From positions 124,001 to 188,000 of the forward strand of contig NZ_AJKS02000002.1 of NCBI RefSeq assembly GCF_000265245.1: a DNA stretch of 64,000 bases, read 5' to 3'. A program made the position numbers and the translations under genes. This DNA is from Halomonas smyrnensis AAD6. GTDB lineage: Bacteria > Pseudomonadota > Gammaproteobacteria > Pseudomonadales > Halomonadaceae. This document shows, in pieces, positions 1 to 13,317 of this stretch. The notes under the pieces are model-generated. The model was given only the letters and a program-made list of their open reading frames with translations. It was not told the origin of the DNA and did not search any database. Position 1 is the first letter of the stretch. Each line of letters begins with the position of its first letter.

Positions 1-540
1 GCCGCGTACGTAGTGGGCATGAGCCAGGACCACGGCGGTCAGCGACCCCAGCACCGCCCAGGCCAGAAAGCCCCAGTGCATGAAGGACTGCGCCAGGGCA
101 CCGGCGATCGCCTCGGCGGTGCCGGCTTTGGTGTCGAAGGCCGGCGGCGTGACCACGAAGTGATAGACCGGCTCGCCGGCGGCGAAGAACACCCCTCCCC
201 CGGCCAGCAGCGTGCACATGATGATCGACAGCCACTTGAAGGTGCTCATCTCGGGTGCGTCCAGGTTACCGACCTTGGCGCTGGCCGCCGGTGAGACCAC
301 CAACCCCATCGCCACCAGGAAGGTCAGCAGCAGCAGCCACTGGAAATAGCTGCCCAAGGTGCTGGCGGTCCAAGCGAAGCCGGCGGCAATGCTATCGGCC
401 ACCATGTTGACGTCATACAGCGAGAGGGCGATGAAGCCCAGGATGAAGCCGATGCTGACGCCGAGCACGACCGGATCTCCCAGCCGCTGCTTGGCGGCAG
501 AAGGCGTGGAACTCGTCGCGTAGGCTTGAGATTCACTCAT
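1..540 (-). CDS. BCCT-family compatible-solute transporter, N-terminal part (runs off the left edge)
   Basis: Only the first 180 residues are in the window. They contain several hydrophobic spans after a short polar N-terminal tail (MSESQAYATSS), and the motifs GEPVYHF and FMHWGFLAWA, which are typical of the betaine/carnitine/choline transporter family. These proteins import compatible solutes across the inner membrane, usually coupled to sodium, and serve osmoprotection, which fits a halophile. The substrate cannot be told from this fragment. The ATG at 540 is the natural start, but no strong Shine-Dalgarno sequence lies right before it; a GAGGAGAG tract sits about 30 bases upstream. The gene is transcribed away from the rRNA operon terminator. 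Confidence 0.85.
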   Translation of the reverse strand, partial: MSESQAYATSSTPSAAKQRLGDPVVLGVSIGFILGFIALSLYDVNMVADSIAAGFAWTASTLGSYFQWLLLLTFLVAMGLVVSPAASAKVGNLDAPEMSTFKWLSIIMCTLLAGGGVFFAAGEPVYHFVVTPPAFDTKAGTAEAIAGALAQSFMHWGFLAWAVLGSLTAVVLAHAHYVRG

Positions 541-861
541 GCAATGCTGTCGGCCGAAGTGGGCCGCTCTCTCCTCTATGGTGTGTCGAAACAGGATGTG
601 TCGGCAGTGTGCCGAAAGCCCGATGGACGTCTTCACAGTGAAGGACATGCATCGAAAAAGGGCTTGTGGAAACGTTGGCCCCGTCTGGATCGGAGGGCTG
701 TGGATAACGGGATCGCCGCCTGCGAAGGCGTTGATGTCATATCGAGATGCATCGAGACGTCGACGCCTTTTCTGGAAACGAGGCGATGCCTCGGCGCCAA
801 CATGCGCATGGCAGAGCGGCGAAATGGCGGGAAGCGCTCACCGAAGGGATCGCCCGGTAAT
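541..861. other. Intergenic stretch between the BCCT gene and the rRNA terminator
   Basis: No convincing gene is seen here. It should hold the promoter of the BCCT gene. The only clear local structure is a short inverted repeat, CTTCAC-A-GTGAAG, near 633-645, which could be an operator. One exact TTATCCACA nonamer lies on the minus strand at 699-707, without any other origin feature around it. Confidence 0.4.
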
Positions 862-900
862 GAGAAAAACCCCGAGCCTTTCGGGCTCGGGGTTTTCTCG
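862..900 (-). terminator. rRNA operon terminator
   Basis: A GC-rich hairpin (CCCCGAGCC, short loop, GGCTCGGGG) is flanked by A-rich sequence on the left and T-rich sequence on the right, so it can work in both directions. It lies just past the 3' end of 5S rRNA on the minus strand. Confidence 0.85.
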
Positions 901-907
901 GAATAAG

Positions 908-1024
908 TGCCTGACGATGACCTACTCTCGCATGGGAACTCCCACACTACCATCGGCGCTGAGCGGTTTCACTGCTGAGTTCGGCAAGGGATCAGGTGGT
1001 TCCCGCACGCTATGGTCGTCAGGC
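908..1024 (-). rRNA. rrf: 5S ribosomal RNA
   Basis: The minus strand shows the conserved 5S core (GCCGAACTCAG..AGTGAAAC and CGCCGATGGTAGTGTGG) and closing ends GCCTGACG/CGTCAGGC. It is the last rRNA gene of the operon. Ends are set by the terminal helix and may be off by one or two bases. Confidence 0.95.
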
Positions 1025-1112
1025 GAAAAAGGCAATGCGAATCATGCTGACGAGATCGTCTCTCGCGTATCCGCCGTCGTCTGTTGTCAGTCACAGACCA
1101 CTTGGGTGTTAT

Positions 1113-4001
<2,889 letters not shown>

Positions 4002-4115
4002 ATAACCCCAAGGGGTCTGATCCGCGATGACAACCACGACAATTGCCGGATACGCTTGAGACGTATCTCATGCCCTCTCCCGGGTAGGAGAGGGACTTTG
4101 TCAGCATGATTCACA

Positions 4116-4128
4116 TTGTTAAAGAGCG
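4116..4128 (-). promoter_or_regulatory. Spacer boxA antitermination element
   Basis: The minus strand reads CGCTCTTTAACAA, the rRNA boxA sequence bound by NusB/S10. It lies in the 16S-23S spacer ahead of 23S and repeats the leader boxA at 6248-6259. It is adjacent to a GACTGTC-AATC-GACAGTC hairpin. Confidence 0.8.
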
Positions 4129-4225
4129 ACTGTCAATCGACAGTCACAAACGTGTCATCACCCTGGGTAATGATCGCTTGTGACTGTGGATTCACATAAA
4201 ACCGACTGCAGGACCCTGTGGAGAG

Positions 4226-4301
4226 TGGTGGAGCCTAGCGGGATCGAACCGCTGACCTCCTGCGTGCAAGGCAGGCGCTCTCCCAGCTGAGCTAAGGCCC
4301 C
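4226..4301 (-). tRNA. alaT: tRNA-Ala (anticodon TGC)
   Basis: This 76-nt cloverleaf in the 16S-23S spacer has encoded CCA. The acceptor pairs GGGGCCT with AGGCTCC and the anticodon loop reads TTGCACG. It is the second tRNA in the direction of transcription, as usual for Ile-Ala spacers. Confidence 0.96.
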
Positions 4302-4315
4302 TCTGACAAGGTATT

Positions 4316-4400
4316 TGGTGGGTCTGGGCAGACTTGAATAAACCAGGCGACCTCACCCTTGACTTGCTGACGCCCTGGGGTGCGCTCAACCCAACTGAGC
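4316..4400 (-). pseudogene. Degenerate tRNA-Ile copy in the rRNA spacer
   Basis: This segment lies between the intact tRNA-Ile and tRNA-Ala. It repeats the 3' end of tRNA-Ile including CCA (AAGTCTGCCCAGACCCACCA on the minus strand), the anticodon stem CACCC/GGGTG and a D-arm-like GCTCAGTTGGGTTGAGCG. The anticodon loop is replaced by 19 nt, the T-arm is broken by an insertion, and the 5' acceptor strand is missing. It cannot fold as a functional tRNA and looks like a partial duplication that has decayed. The phrase TCTGCCCAGAC occurs a third time at about 4413-4423, between the two copies. Confidence 0.75.
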
Positions 4401-4426
4401 GAGAGAATGGCGCGTCTGGGCAGATT

Positions 4427-4503
<77 letters not shown>

Positions 4504-4575
4504 AAACAGTCTTTTGCTCTGGCCGATCAGATAATTCATTGTGGACACTTGCCGGGTGGCGGTGACGTCGTCGAT

Positions 4576-6113
<1,538 letters not shown>

Positions 6114-6247
6114 AAAGTCTGATAGTTCCTAAGGTGGAACCAAACCTGGTTCAAGATTCAAACGTCTCTTTGACGAGTCGCTTGTCTTGATATCTAGTGA
6201 CTGGTCACCGACATCCCGACAAGCGCCCACATGAATTATCTGATCGA

Positions 6248-6259
6248 TTGTTAAAGAGC
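6248..6259 (-). promoter_or_regulatory. rRNA leader boxA antitermination element
   Basis: The minus strand reads GCTCTTTAACAA about 135 nt before the 16S 5' end, matching boxA of rRNA leaders. The 6114-6330 segment around it is the transcribed leader. Confidence 0.8.
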
Positions 6260-6330
6260 CGCTCGACTCAATAAGGAGAAGAGCATCTTGCGTTCCCGGC
6301 CGCTTGGCCAGTGCCTCGCAAGGAAGGCGT

Positions 6331-6358
6331 ATTCTACGTGATCGGCGCGTCGTGTCAA
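6331..6358 (-). promoter_or_regulatory. rRNA operon promoter P2
   Basis: On the minus strand the -35 box TTGACA (6353-6358) and -10 box TAGAAT (6331-6336) are separated by 16 bp. It is proximal to the 16S gene, about 140 bp downstream of P1. Confidence 0.75.
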
Positions 6359-6470
6359 CCGGTGATCTTCAAGCTCTCGAGAGAGCGAAGCGGATGACCG
6401 AGCGTCGCGACAACAGACTGAAGCGACATCCGATCGAGCCCTCAGCGGGCTACCGTAGCGAGTGGCGGGC

Positions 6471-6498
6471 ATTTTACCGATTCCGCTGACCTTGTCAA
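6471..6498 (-). promoter_or_regulatory. rRNA operon promoter P1
   Basis: On the minus strand TTGACA (6493-6498) and TAAAAT (6471-6476) are spaced 16 bp apart. The discriminator GCCCGCC is GC-rich, as in promoters inhibited by ppGpp/DksA. T/A-rich tracts just upstream (around 6520-6545) resemble an UP element. The rest of the region up to the tyrS terminator shows no gene. Confidence 0.75.
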
Positions 6499-6760
6499 TC
6501 GAGCGTTTCCGACAACCGCCGAAAAACCTCAAGAAAAACAAGCGCTTTTGCCACTCATCACCGCCTGCAACGTTGCCCGTCGCCGGCAGCGGATGCGTAC
6601 TTTACGGATTCTCCCGGGGTGACGCAAGGACTATTTGCCAGAATCGTGACGACGGGATGAACATGGCGTGACACCCATCCGCAGATAACTATCCACACCC
6701 ACCTGCTCGCCCGATCGCCTGTGGATAGCTGAAGCCCGACTCCCAGAGAGGGGCCAGAGA

Positions 6761-6787
6761 CAACAACGCCCGCACGAGGCGGGCGTC
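6761..6787 (-). terminator. tyrS terminator
   Basis: The hairpin CGCCCGC-loop-GCGGGCG is followed on the minus strand by TTGTTGT. It sits 23 bp past the tyrS stop codon. Confidence 0.75.
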
Positions 6788-6809
6788 GGTCTCGCCACTC
6801 GTCAGCGCA

Positions 6810-8009
6810 TCAGGCGACGATGACTCGCGCGTAGCGCTTCTTGCCAGCCTGGATCACGTAGCTCTTGCCGGTGTCCAGCATGGCGCTCGGCTCCACGACC
6901 TCGCCGTCGACCTTGACCCGGCCGTTCTTGAGCATGTCCTTGGCCTGGGCGCTGTTCTTGGTCAGCCCGGCGCGGTTGAGCAGCGCGGCGATGGGCGCCT
7001 GGTCGCTGCCCTCGAAGTCGACCTCCACTTCCGGCAGGTCTTCCGGCAGCTCGCCGTCGGCCAGCTGGTTGCCGGCGCTGCGGTGGGCGCTGGCGGCGGC
7101 TTCCTCGCCGTGGTAGCGGGCGATCAGCTCGCGGGCAAGCTCCATCTTCACGTCGCGCGGGTTGGCGCCGCCCTCGACATCGCGCTTGAGCGCCTCGATC
7201 TCCTCGTTGCTCTTCAGCGAGAGCAGCTCGAAGTAGCGCCACATCAGGCTGTCGGGCATCGACACCAGCTTGTTGAACATGGTGCCCGGCGTATCGTCGA
7301 CGCCGACATAGTTGCCCAGCGACTTGGACATCTTCTGCACGCCGTCCAGGCCCTCGAGCAGCGGCATGGTGATGACGACCTGGGAGGACTGGCCGTAGTG
7401 CTTCTGCAGCTCGCGGCCCATCAGCAGGTTGAACTTCTGGTCGGTGCCGCCCAGCTCGACGTCGGCCTCCAGGGCCACGGAGTCGTAGCCCTGCACCAGC
7501 GGGTACAGGAACTCGTGAATGGAGATCGACTGGCCGGACTTGTAGCGCTTCTCGAAGTCGTCGCGCTCGAGCATGCGCGCCACGGTGCTCTTCCCGGCCA
7601 GCTCGATCATGTCGGCGGCACTCAGGGAAGAGAACCACTCGGCGTTGAAGCGCACCTCGGTCTTCTCGGGGTCGAGGATCTTGAACACCTGGGCCTTGTA
7701 GGTCTCGGCGTTGGCCTTGACCTCGTCCTCGCTGAGCGGCTTGCGGGTGACGTTCTTGCCGCTGGGATCACCGATGCGGCCGGTGAAGTCCCCGATCAGG
7801 AAGATGACCGTATGACCGAGGTCCTGGAACTGACGCATCTTGGTCAGCAGCACGCTGTGCCCCAGGTGAAGGTCCGGCGCGGTCGGATCGAAGCCCGCCT
7901 TGATGCGCAGCGGGCGACCGGAGGCCAGCTTCTTCTCCAGCTCGTCTTCCAGCAGGATCTCGTGGGTACCACGCTTGAGCAACGCTAGCGCGTCGGCGAC
8001 ATCGGTCAT
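6810..8009 (-). CDS. tyrS: Tyrosyl-tRNA synthetase
   Basis: This class I aminoacyl-tRNA synthetase charges tRNA-Tyr with tyrosine in the cytoplasm. The 399-residue protein has the HIGH-type motif HLGH at 48-51, the KMSKS loop at 226-230, and a C-terminal S4 RNA-binding domain from about residue 335. The KMSKS form (rather than the KFGKS/T of E. coli TyrS) places it in the TyrZ-like subgroup. The start at 8009 is preceded by GGAGAGGAGAG and gives the usual family length; the open frame continues upstream without protein-like sequence. It diverges from anmK with a 111-bp gap, an arrangement also known from pseudomonads. Confidence 0.96.
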   Translation of the reverse strand: MTDVADALALLKRGTHEILLEDELEKKLASGRPLRIKAGFDPTAPDLHLGHSVLLTKMRQFQDLGHTVIFLIGDFTGRIGDPSGKNVTRKPLSEDEVKANAETYKAQVFKILDPEKTEVRFNAEWFSSLSAADMIELAGKSTVARMLERDDFEKRYKSGQSISIHEFLYPLVQGYDSVALEADVELGGTDQKFNLLMGRELQKHYGQSSQVVITMPLLEGLDGVQKMSKSLGNYVGVDDTPGTMFNKLVSMPDSLMWRYFELLSLKSNEEIEALKRDVEGGANPRDVKMELARELIARYHGEEAAASAHRSAGNQLADGELPEDLPEVEVDFEGSDQAPIAALLNRAGLTKNSAQAKDMLKNGRVKVDGEVVEPSAMLDTGKSYVIQAGKKRYARVIVA

Positions 8010-8120
8010 GCTCTCCTCTCCACTCGGCAGGGCGGCCCGTTCGGGCGACGCGGGACATTGGCAATAGGCTGGGATGTTACCATGCCAGCCATCGACGGTT
8101 GAGCCCCAGAGAGAGCCCTT

Positions 8121-9251
8121 ATGCCCTACTTCATCGGCCTGATGTCCGGCACCAGCCTCGACGGCATCGACGCCGCCCTGGTCGACTGCTCGGCGACGCA
8201 TCCGCCACGCCTGATCGCCACCCGCGGCGAGCCGATGCCGCCGGCGCTGCGCGATCGCCTGTGGTCGCTCTGCCACGCCGACGGCGCCAGCTTCGCCGAC
8301 CTGGCCGCGGCCGAGCAGGGCTTCTGCGAGGCCCAGGCCCGGTCGGTGGCCGGCCTGCTGGCGGATGCCGGGCTCGCTCCCGCCGACATCGCCGCCGTCG
8401 GCAGCCACGGCCAGACCATCGAGCATGCGCCCTGGGGCCACGCCACGGGGCCGGCCTATACCCTGCAGCTCGACAACCCCAGCCTGCTGGCCGAGCTCAC
8501 CGGCTGCCCGGTGGTCGCCGACTTCCGCCGCCGCGATCTCGCCGCCGGCGGCCAGGCAGCCCCCCTGGCCCCCGCCTTCCATCAGGCACTGTTCCGCGCC
8601 CCCGGCCAGTGGCGCCTGGTGCTGAACCTGGGCGGCTTCGCCAACCTCACGCTGCTGCCGCCCGGGGAAGACGATCGCGCCCCGCTGGGCTTCGACAGCG
8701 GCCCGGCCAACGCCCTGCTGGACGCCTGGCACGCGCGCCACCGCGGCGGCGCCTACGATGCCGACGGCGCCTGGGCGGCCTCGGGCCGCGTCGACGAGGC
8801 CCTGCTGGAGCGACTGCTCGCCGAGCCCTTCTTCCATCGCCCGCCGCCGCGCAGCACCGGGCGCGAGGTCTTCCATCTCGACTGGCTGTCGACCCACCTC
8901 GACGGCCGCGAGCGCCCCGAGGACGTGCAGGCCACCCTGGCCGAGCTGACCGCCGCCAGCGTGGCGCTGGCCGTGGAGATGGCCCGCGACACCTACGACG
9001 CACCGCCCGCCGAATGCCTGATTCCCTGCGGCGGCGGTTCCCACAACCCGGATCTGCTGGCCCGCCTGGCGCGCCGCATGCCCGACACGCGGCTGGAAAG
9101 CGCCGAGGCCTTCGGCTGGTCGCCCGACTGGCTCGAGGCCGCGGCCTTCGCCTGGCTGGCCTGGTGCCGCCTCGAGGGCCAACCCGGCAACCTGCCCTCG
9201 GTCACCGGCGCCGCCGGCCCGCGAGTGCTCGGCGGACTCTTCGCACCTTAG
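8121..9251 (+). CDS. anmK: Anhydro-N-acetylmuramic acid kinase
   Basis: AnmK phosphorylates 1,6-anhydro-N-acetylmuramic acid released from peptidoglycan turnover to MurNAc-6-phosphate, feeding cell-wall recycling. The 376-residue protein starts with the family signature [15 protein letters not shown] (residues 6-20). It also shows GSHGQTIEH, the NLGGFANLT phosphate-binding segment, and [11 protein letters not shown]. Length is typical of the family (about 370). It is divergent from tyrS. Downstream there is no clear terminator, but the intergenic repeat at 9298-9380 can form a hairpin. Confidence 0.95.
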   Translation: MPYFIGLMSGTSLDGIDAALVDCSATHPPRLIATRGEPMPPALRDRLWSLCHADGASFADLAAAEQGFCEAQARSVAGLLADAGLAPADIAAVGSHGQTIEHAPWGHATGPAYTLQLDNPSLLAELTGCPVVADFRRRDLAAGGQAAPLAPAFHQALFRAPGQWRLVLNLGGFANLTLLPPGEDDRAPLGFDSGPANALLDAWHARHRGGAYDADGAWAASGRVDEALLERLLAEPFFHRPPPRSTGREVFHLDWLSTHLDGRERPEDVQATLAELTAASVALAVEMARDTYDAPPAECLIPCGGGSHNPDLLARLARRMPDTRLESAEAFGWSPDWLEAAAFAWLAWCRLEGQPGNLPSVTGAAGPRVLGGLFAP

Positions 9252-9297
9252 TCGTCACCGCCGAATGCCTTACTAATGACACATCGGGGACGAAGCA

Positions 9298-9380
9298 GCG
9301 CGAGGGGTTTTTGGCCATGGATGGCCAAAGTAGCGCCCAGGGATGGGTTCATAGCGCCCTCGCGATGCTTTGTCGCCGGA
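9298..9380 (+). repeat. Intergenic palindromic repeat, copy A
   Basis: The element starts GCGCGAGGGG and ends GCGCCCTCGCG followed by ATGCTTTGTCGCCGGA, so CGCGAGGG and CCCTCGCG form terminal inverted repeats. Inside it lies a second palindrome, TTTGGCCAT-GG-ATGGCCAAA. The same flanks and internal words occur, in the opposite orientation, at 13951-14103. It lies between the convergent anmK and pilU genes. Confidence 0.7.
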
Positions 9381-9415
9381 TACGTGCTTCTGAAAGCCAC
9401 GCAAAACGGGATGAC

Positions 9416-10558
9416 TCAATAGTCGTCCTCGCCGCGCAGCGAAAGATGGCTGGCCGCCTCCCTGGCCTCGGCCAGCCCCACGCCGCGCTCGTCGCCGTAC
9501 TTGATCATCATGCGCAGGTCGTTGGCCGAGTCGGCGTGCACCAGTACCACCTCCTCGCTGACCTGCTCCTTCCTGTAGAGGTCATAGAGCGCCTGGTCGA
9601 AGGTCTGCATGCCCAGGTCACGGGAGCGGGCCATGACGTCCTTGATCTCGGACACCTCGCCCTTGCGGACCAGGTCGGCGATCAGCGGCGACTTCAGCAG
9701 GATCTCGATGGCCGGGCAGCGGCCCCCTGCCTGCGTCGGCAACAGCTGCTGGGCGACGATGGCCTGCAGGTTGAGCGACAGGTCGAGCCACACCTGATCG
9801 TGCCGCTCGTGGGGGAAGAAGTGGATGATCCGGTCCAGCGCCTGGTTGGCGTTGTTGGCGTGCAGGGTCGCCAGGCACAGGTGGCCGGTCTCGGCGAAGG
9901 CAAGGGCATGCTCCATGGTCTCCCGGGTGCGGATCTCGCCGATCAAGATCACGTCCGGCGCCTGGCGCAGGGTGTTCTTCAGCGCCACCTCGAACGACTC
10001 GGTATCGATGCCCACCTCGCGCTGGTTGATGATCGCCTTGTTGTGCGGGTGAACGTACTCGATCGGATCCTCGATGCTGATGATATGGCCGCCGAGGGTC
10101 TCGTTACGCCGCTGGATCATCGACGCCAGGGTCGTCGACTTGCCGGTGCCGGTGCCGCCGACCACGAACACCAGCCCGCGCTTGATGTTGACCAGCTCGC
10201 CCAGCACCGTCGGCAGCGACAGCTCCTCCAGGTGCGGGATCTCGAAGGCGATCCGGCGCAGCACCATGGCCGGCTGGTTGCGCTGGCGGAAGGCGCTGAC
10301 GCGGAAGCGCCCCCGCCCCGACAGGCTGAGGGCGAAGTTGGCCTCGTGTTCATCGTCGAAGCGCGCCCGGTGATTCTCCGGCATCGCCGCCGCCACCAGC
10401 TCGCCGACCTGCGCCACCGACAGCCCCTCCTCGCCCATGGGCATCAGCTTGCCGGCCATCTTCAGCGTCGGCGGCGCCCCCACCGAGATCAGCAGGTCCG
10501 AGGCCTCCTGCTCGATCATGATGTCGAGCAGCTGATACAGCCATTCTTTCGCGGTCAT
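9416..10558 (-). CDS. pilU: Type IV pilus retraction ATPase PilU
   Basis: PilU is a PilT-like secretion ATPase that assists pilus retraction in twitching motility, acting at the cytoplasmic face of the pilus base. The 380-residue protein has Walker A GGTGTGKS at 134-141, an Asp box (SIEDPIEYVH, 161-170), Walker B DVILIGEIR at 202-210 and a His box ETGHLCLATLHANNA. The C-terminal tail beyond the ATPase core (to LRGEDDY) is longer than in PilT and distinguishes PilU. It is 26 bp downstream of pilT and almost certainly co-transcribed with it. Confidence 0.94.
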   Translation of the reverse strand: MTAKEWLYQLLDIMIEQEASDLLISVGAPPTLKMAGKLMPMGEEGLSVAQVGELVAAAMPENHRARFDDEHEANFALSLSGRGRFRVSAFRQRNQPAMVLRRIAFEIPHLEELSLPTVLGELVNIKRGLVFVVGGTGTGKSTTLASMIQRRNETLGGHIISIEDPIEYVHPHNKAIINQREVGIDTESFEVALKNTLRQAPDVILIGEIRTRETMEHALAFAETGHLCLATLHANNANQALDRIIHFFPHERHDQVWLDLSLNLQAIVAQQLLPTQAGGRCPAIEILLKSPLIADLVRKGEVSEIKDVMARSRDLGMQTFDQALYDLYRKEQVSEEVVLVHADSANDLRMMIKYGDERGVGLAEAREAASHLSLRGEDDY

Positions 10559-10584
10559 CGTCGCTCTCCTTCGTCGTTACGCCG

Positions 10585-11619
10585 TCAGCCGGCCAGTACG
10601 GCCCGCGCCTTGGCCTGGGCCTCGTCCCGGGCCACCACGTTGTCCGCCACCAGCCGCGACAGCGCCGAGTCCAGGGTCTGCATGCCCAGGTTGCCGCCGG
10701 TCTGCAGCGACGAATAGATCTGCGCCACCTTGTCCTCGCGAATCAGGTTACGCACCGCCGAGGTGGCGATCAGGATCTCGTGGGCCGCCACCCGGCCGCC
10801 GCCCTGGCGCTTGAGCAGGGTCTGGGAGATCACCGCCTGCAGCGACTCGGAGAGCATCGAGCGCACCATGGCCTTCTCGTCGCCGGGGAAGACGTCGATG
10901 ATCCGGTCGACGGTCTTGGCCGCCGAGGTGGTGTGCAGGGTGCCGAACACCAGGTGCCCGGTCTCGGCCGCGGTCAGCGCCAGCCGGATGGTCTCCAGGT
11001 CGCGCATCTCGCCGACCAGGATCACGTCCGGGTCCTCGCGCAGGGCACTGCGCAGCGCCGGCGCGAAGCCCTGGGTGTCGCGATGCACCTCGCGCTGGTT
11101 GATCAGGCAGCGCTTGCTGCGATGCACGAACTCCACTGGATCCTCGATGGTAAGGATATGCTCGAAGCGGTTGTCGTTGATGTGATCGATCATCGCCGCC
11201 AGCGTGGTGCTCTTGCCCGAACCGGTGGGGCCGGTCACCAGCACCAGGCCGCGCGGCAGCATCGCCAGGCGGCGGAACGTCTCGCCCAGCCCCAGGTCCT
11301 CCATGGTCATCACCTCGGAGGGAATGGTGCGGAACACCGCCCCGGCGCCGCGCGCCTGGTTGAACACATTGACACGGAAGCGCGAGACCCCCGGCACCTC
11401 GAAGGAGAAGTCGGTCTCCAGAGACTCCTCGAAATCGCGCCGCTGACGATCGGTGAGGATGTCGTAGATCAGCTTGCGGACCTCACGATCCTCCATCGCC
11501 GGCACGTTGAGCCGGCGGATATCGCCATCGACCCGGATCATCGGCGGCAGGCCGGCCGAAAGGTGAAGATCCGAGGCCTTCTGTTTTGCCGAGAATGCCA
11601 GCAGTTCGGTAATATCCAT
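10585..11619 (-). CDS. pilT: Type IV pilus retraction ATPase PilT
   Basis: PilT is the hexameric motor that depolymerises type IV pili. The 344-residue protein has an N-terminal PAS-like region, Walker A GPTGSGKS at 130-137, Asp box TIEDPVEFVH, Walker B DVILVGEMRD, His box ETGHLVFGTLHT, and a C-terminal VRNLIRE segment equivalent to the AIRNLIRE motif needed for retraction. It shares a 54-bp divergent intergenic region with yggS, the usual pilTU/yggS-proC-yggT arrangement of gammaproteobacteria. The pilin and assembly genes are not in this window. Confidence 0.96.
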   Translation of the reverse strand: MDITELLAFSAKQKASDLHLSAGLPPMIRVDGDIRRLNVPAMEDREVRKLIYDILTDRQRRDFEESLETDFSFEVPGVSRFRVNVFNQARGAGAVFRTIPSEVMTMEDLGLGETFRRLAMLPRGLVLVTGPTGSGKSTTLAAMIDHINDNRFEHILTIEDPVEFVHRSKRCLINQREVHRDTQGFAPALRSALREDPDVILVGEMRDLETIRLALTAAETGHLVFGTLHTTSAAKTVDRIIDVFPGDEKAMVRSMLSESLQAVISQTLLKRQGGGRVAAHEILIATSAVRNLIREDKVAQIYSSLQTGGNLGMQTLDSALSRLVADNVVARDEAQAKARAVLAG

Positions 11620-11673
11620 GCGGTTCCCCTGCTCCCGGGATTAAGGTGTTCTTAGTATGGTAGACCTCGCGAC

Positions 11674-12381
11674 ATGACGGACCTGGCACTTTGTGATGCC
11701 CTGGCCAACGCACGCCACCGCCTCGAGGCGGCACTGGCCGATGCCGGCCGCGCGCCCGACGGCGCGACGCTGCTGGCCGTGAGCAAGACCAAGCCCGCCG
11801 CCATGATCCGCGAAGCGCACGCCCTGGGCCAGCGCGATTTCGGCGAGAACTACCTGCAGGAAGCGCTGGAGAAACAGGCCGAGCTCGCGGAGCTGGACGA
11901 TATCGTCTGGCACTTCATCGGCCCGCTGCAATCGAACAAGACCCGCGACGTCGCCGAGCACTTCGCCTGGGTGCACAGCCTGGAGCGCGAGAAGATCGCC
12001 CGCCGCCTCGACGCCCAGCGGCCGGAGACGCTGCCGCCGCTGAACGTCTGCCTGCAGGTCAACATCAGCGCCGAGCCCTCGAAGTCGGGCGTGTCGCCGG
12101 CCGAGCTGCCGGCGCTGGCCGAGGCCGTGCTGGCCATGCCGAATCTCGCGCTGCGCGGGCTGATGGCGATACCGGCCCCGGCCGACGACCCCGCCGCCCA
12201 GCGCGAGCCCTTCGCACGACTGCGCGAGGCGCTTGAGGACCTGCGCGAGCGCTTCCCCGCGGCACGGCTCGATACCCTCTCGATGGGCATGAGCGGCGAC
12301 CTGGAGGCCGCCGTGGCCGAGGGCGCCACCCAGGTGCGACTCGGCACCGCCATCTTCGGCGCACGGGACACCTCCGCTTGA
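11674..12381 (+). CDS. yggS: Pyridoxal phosphate homeostasis protein YggS/PipY
   Basis: This PLP-binding, single-domain TIM-barrel protein has no known catalytic activity; it buffers PLP and affects amino-acid and vitamin B6 homeostasis. The 235-residue protein has the PLP lysine in AVSKTKP (Lys38), FGENYLQE, WHFIGPLQSNK, and a C-terminal SMGMSGDLEAAVAEGATQVRLGTAIFG phosphate-binding region. Its stop is followed after 65 bp by proC and then yggT, so the three probably form one operon. Confidence 0.93.
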   Translation: MTDLALCDALANARHRLEAALADAGRAPDGATLLAVSKTKPAAMIREAHALGQRDFGENYLQEALEKQAELAELDDIVWHFIGPLQSNKTRDVAEHFAWVHSLEREKIARRLDAQRPETLPPLNVCLQVNISAEPSKSGVSPAELPALAEAVLAMPNLALRGLMAIPAPADDPAAQREPFARLREALEDLRERFPAARLDTLSMGMSGDLEAAVAEGATQVRLGTAIFGARDTSA

Positions 12382-12446
12382 TCACTCACGGCGCCGCCGG
12401 CCAAGCCACCGGCGGCCCCTTCGCCGACCCACACAGGACTGAACGC

Positions 12447-13271
12447 ATGGCAAGCCAAGTCACCTTCATCGGCGCCGGCAACATGGCCGGCGCCATCATC
12501 GGCGGCATGATCGACAGCGGCTATGCCCGCGACGCCATCACCGCCACCTCGCCCAGCGACGACAGGCTCGCCCCGATGCGCGAGAAGTACGGCATTCACA
12601 CCGCCACCGACAATGCCGCCGCCGTGGCCGAGGCCGATGTGGTAGTGCTGGCGGTCAAGCCGCAGATCATGCAGGACGTCTGTGCCGGCATGCGCGACGC
12701 CGTTCAGGGACGCAAGCCGCTGATCCTCTCGGTGGCGGCCGGCCTGTCCGCCGAGACCCTCGAGGCCTGGCTCGGCGGCGAGCTCGCCGTGGTGCGCTGC
12801 ATGCCCAACACCCCCTCGCTGGTCGGCGCCGGCGCCGCCGGGCTCTACGCCAATCCGCGGGTCAGCGAGGCCCAGCGCGAGCTGGCGACCGAACTGCTCG
12901 AGGCCGTGGGCCTGGTCGAGTGGGTCGAGGAGGAAGGCCTGCTGGAAGCCGTGACCGCGGTCTCCGGCAGCGCCCCGGCCTACTTCTTCCTGATGTTCGA
13001 GGCCATGGAAGAGGCCGGCGCCAGGCTCGGCCTGCCCGCCGACACCGCCCGCCGCCTGGCCATGCAGACCGCCTTCGGTGCGGCGCGCATGGCCATGGAC
13101 AGCGACCAGCCCCCGGGCGAGCTCAAGCGCAACGTGATGTCGCCCGGCGGCACCACCGAACGCGCCATCTCGCACTTCGAGGATGCCGGCATGCGCCGCA
13201 TCGTCGCCGACGCCATGGACGCCTGCGCCGCCCGCGCGCGCGAGATGGCCGAGGAACTCGGCAAGCACTGA
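12447..13271 (+). CDS. proC: Pyrroline-5-carboxylate reductase
   Basis: ProC catalyses the last step of proline synthesis, reducing pyrroline-5-carboxylate with NAD(P)H. The 274-residue protein begins with the Rossmann motif FIGAGNMAGAIIGG and contains VKPQIM, RCMPNTPSLVGAGAAG, and the C-terminal dimer signature VTAVSGSAPAYFF. The frame is open upstream to 12378, but the ATG at 12447 puts the nucleotide-binding motif at the expected distance and follows ACAGGACTG. Proline is both a building block and a compatible solute, of interest in a halophile. Middle gene of yggS-proC-yggT. Confidence 0.95.
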   Translation: MASQVTFIGAGNMAGAIIGGMIDSGYARDAITATSPSDDRLAPMREKYGIHTATDNAAAVAEADVVVLAVKPQIMQDVCAGMRDAVQGRKPLILSVAAGLSAETLEAWLGGELAVVRCMPNTPSLVGAGAAGLYANPRVSEAQRELATELLEAVGLVEWVEEEGLLEAVTAVSGSAPAYFFLMFEAMEEAGARLGLPADTARRLAMQTAFGAARMAMDSDQPPGELKRNVMSPGGTTERAISHFEDAGMRRIVADAMDACAARAREMAEELGKH

Positions 13272-13317
13272 CGGCCGCGCCACGGCGCCCGATCGCACAA
13301 GACATGGAGGAGCCCCG

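Noticed and set aside
699-707. Exact DnaA-box nonamer here, and CTATCCACA words at 6689-6697 and 6721-6729, as signs of a replication origin
   Set aside because: They are too few and dispersed, without an AT-rich unwinding region or dnaA, dnaN or gidA neighbours.
8075-8081. A single TGTTACC word between tyrS and anmK as a CbrB site
   Set aside because: One unpaired half-site without a sigma-54 promoter is expected by chance.
6810-9182. 790-residue version of tyrS extending through anmK
   Set aside because: The extra 391 residues are antisense to anmK and not protein-like. The ATG at 8009 has a good ribosome-binding site and gives a normal TyrRS.
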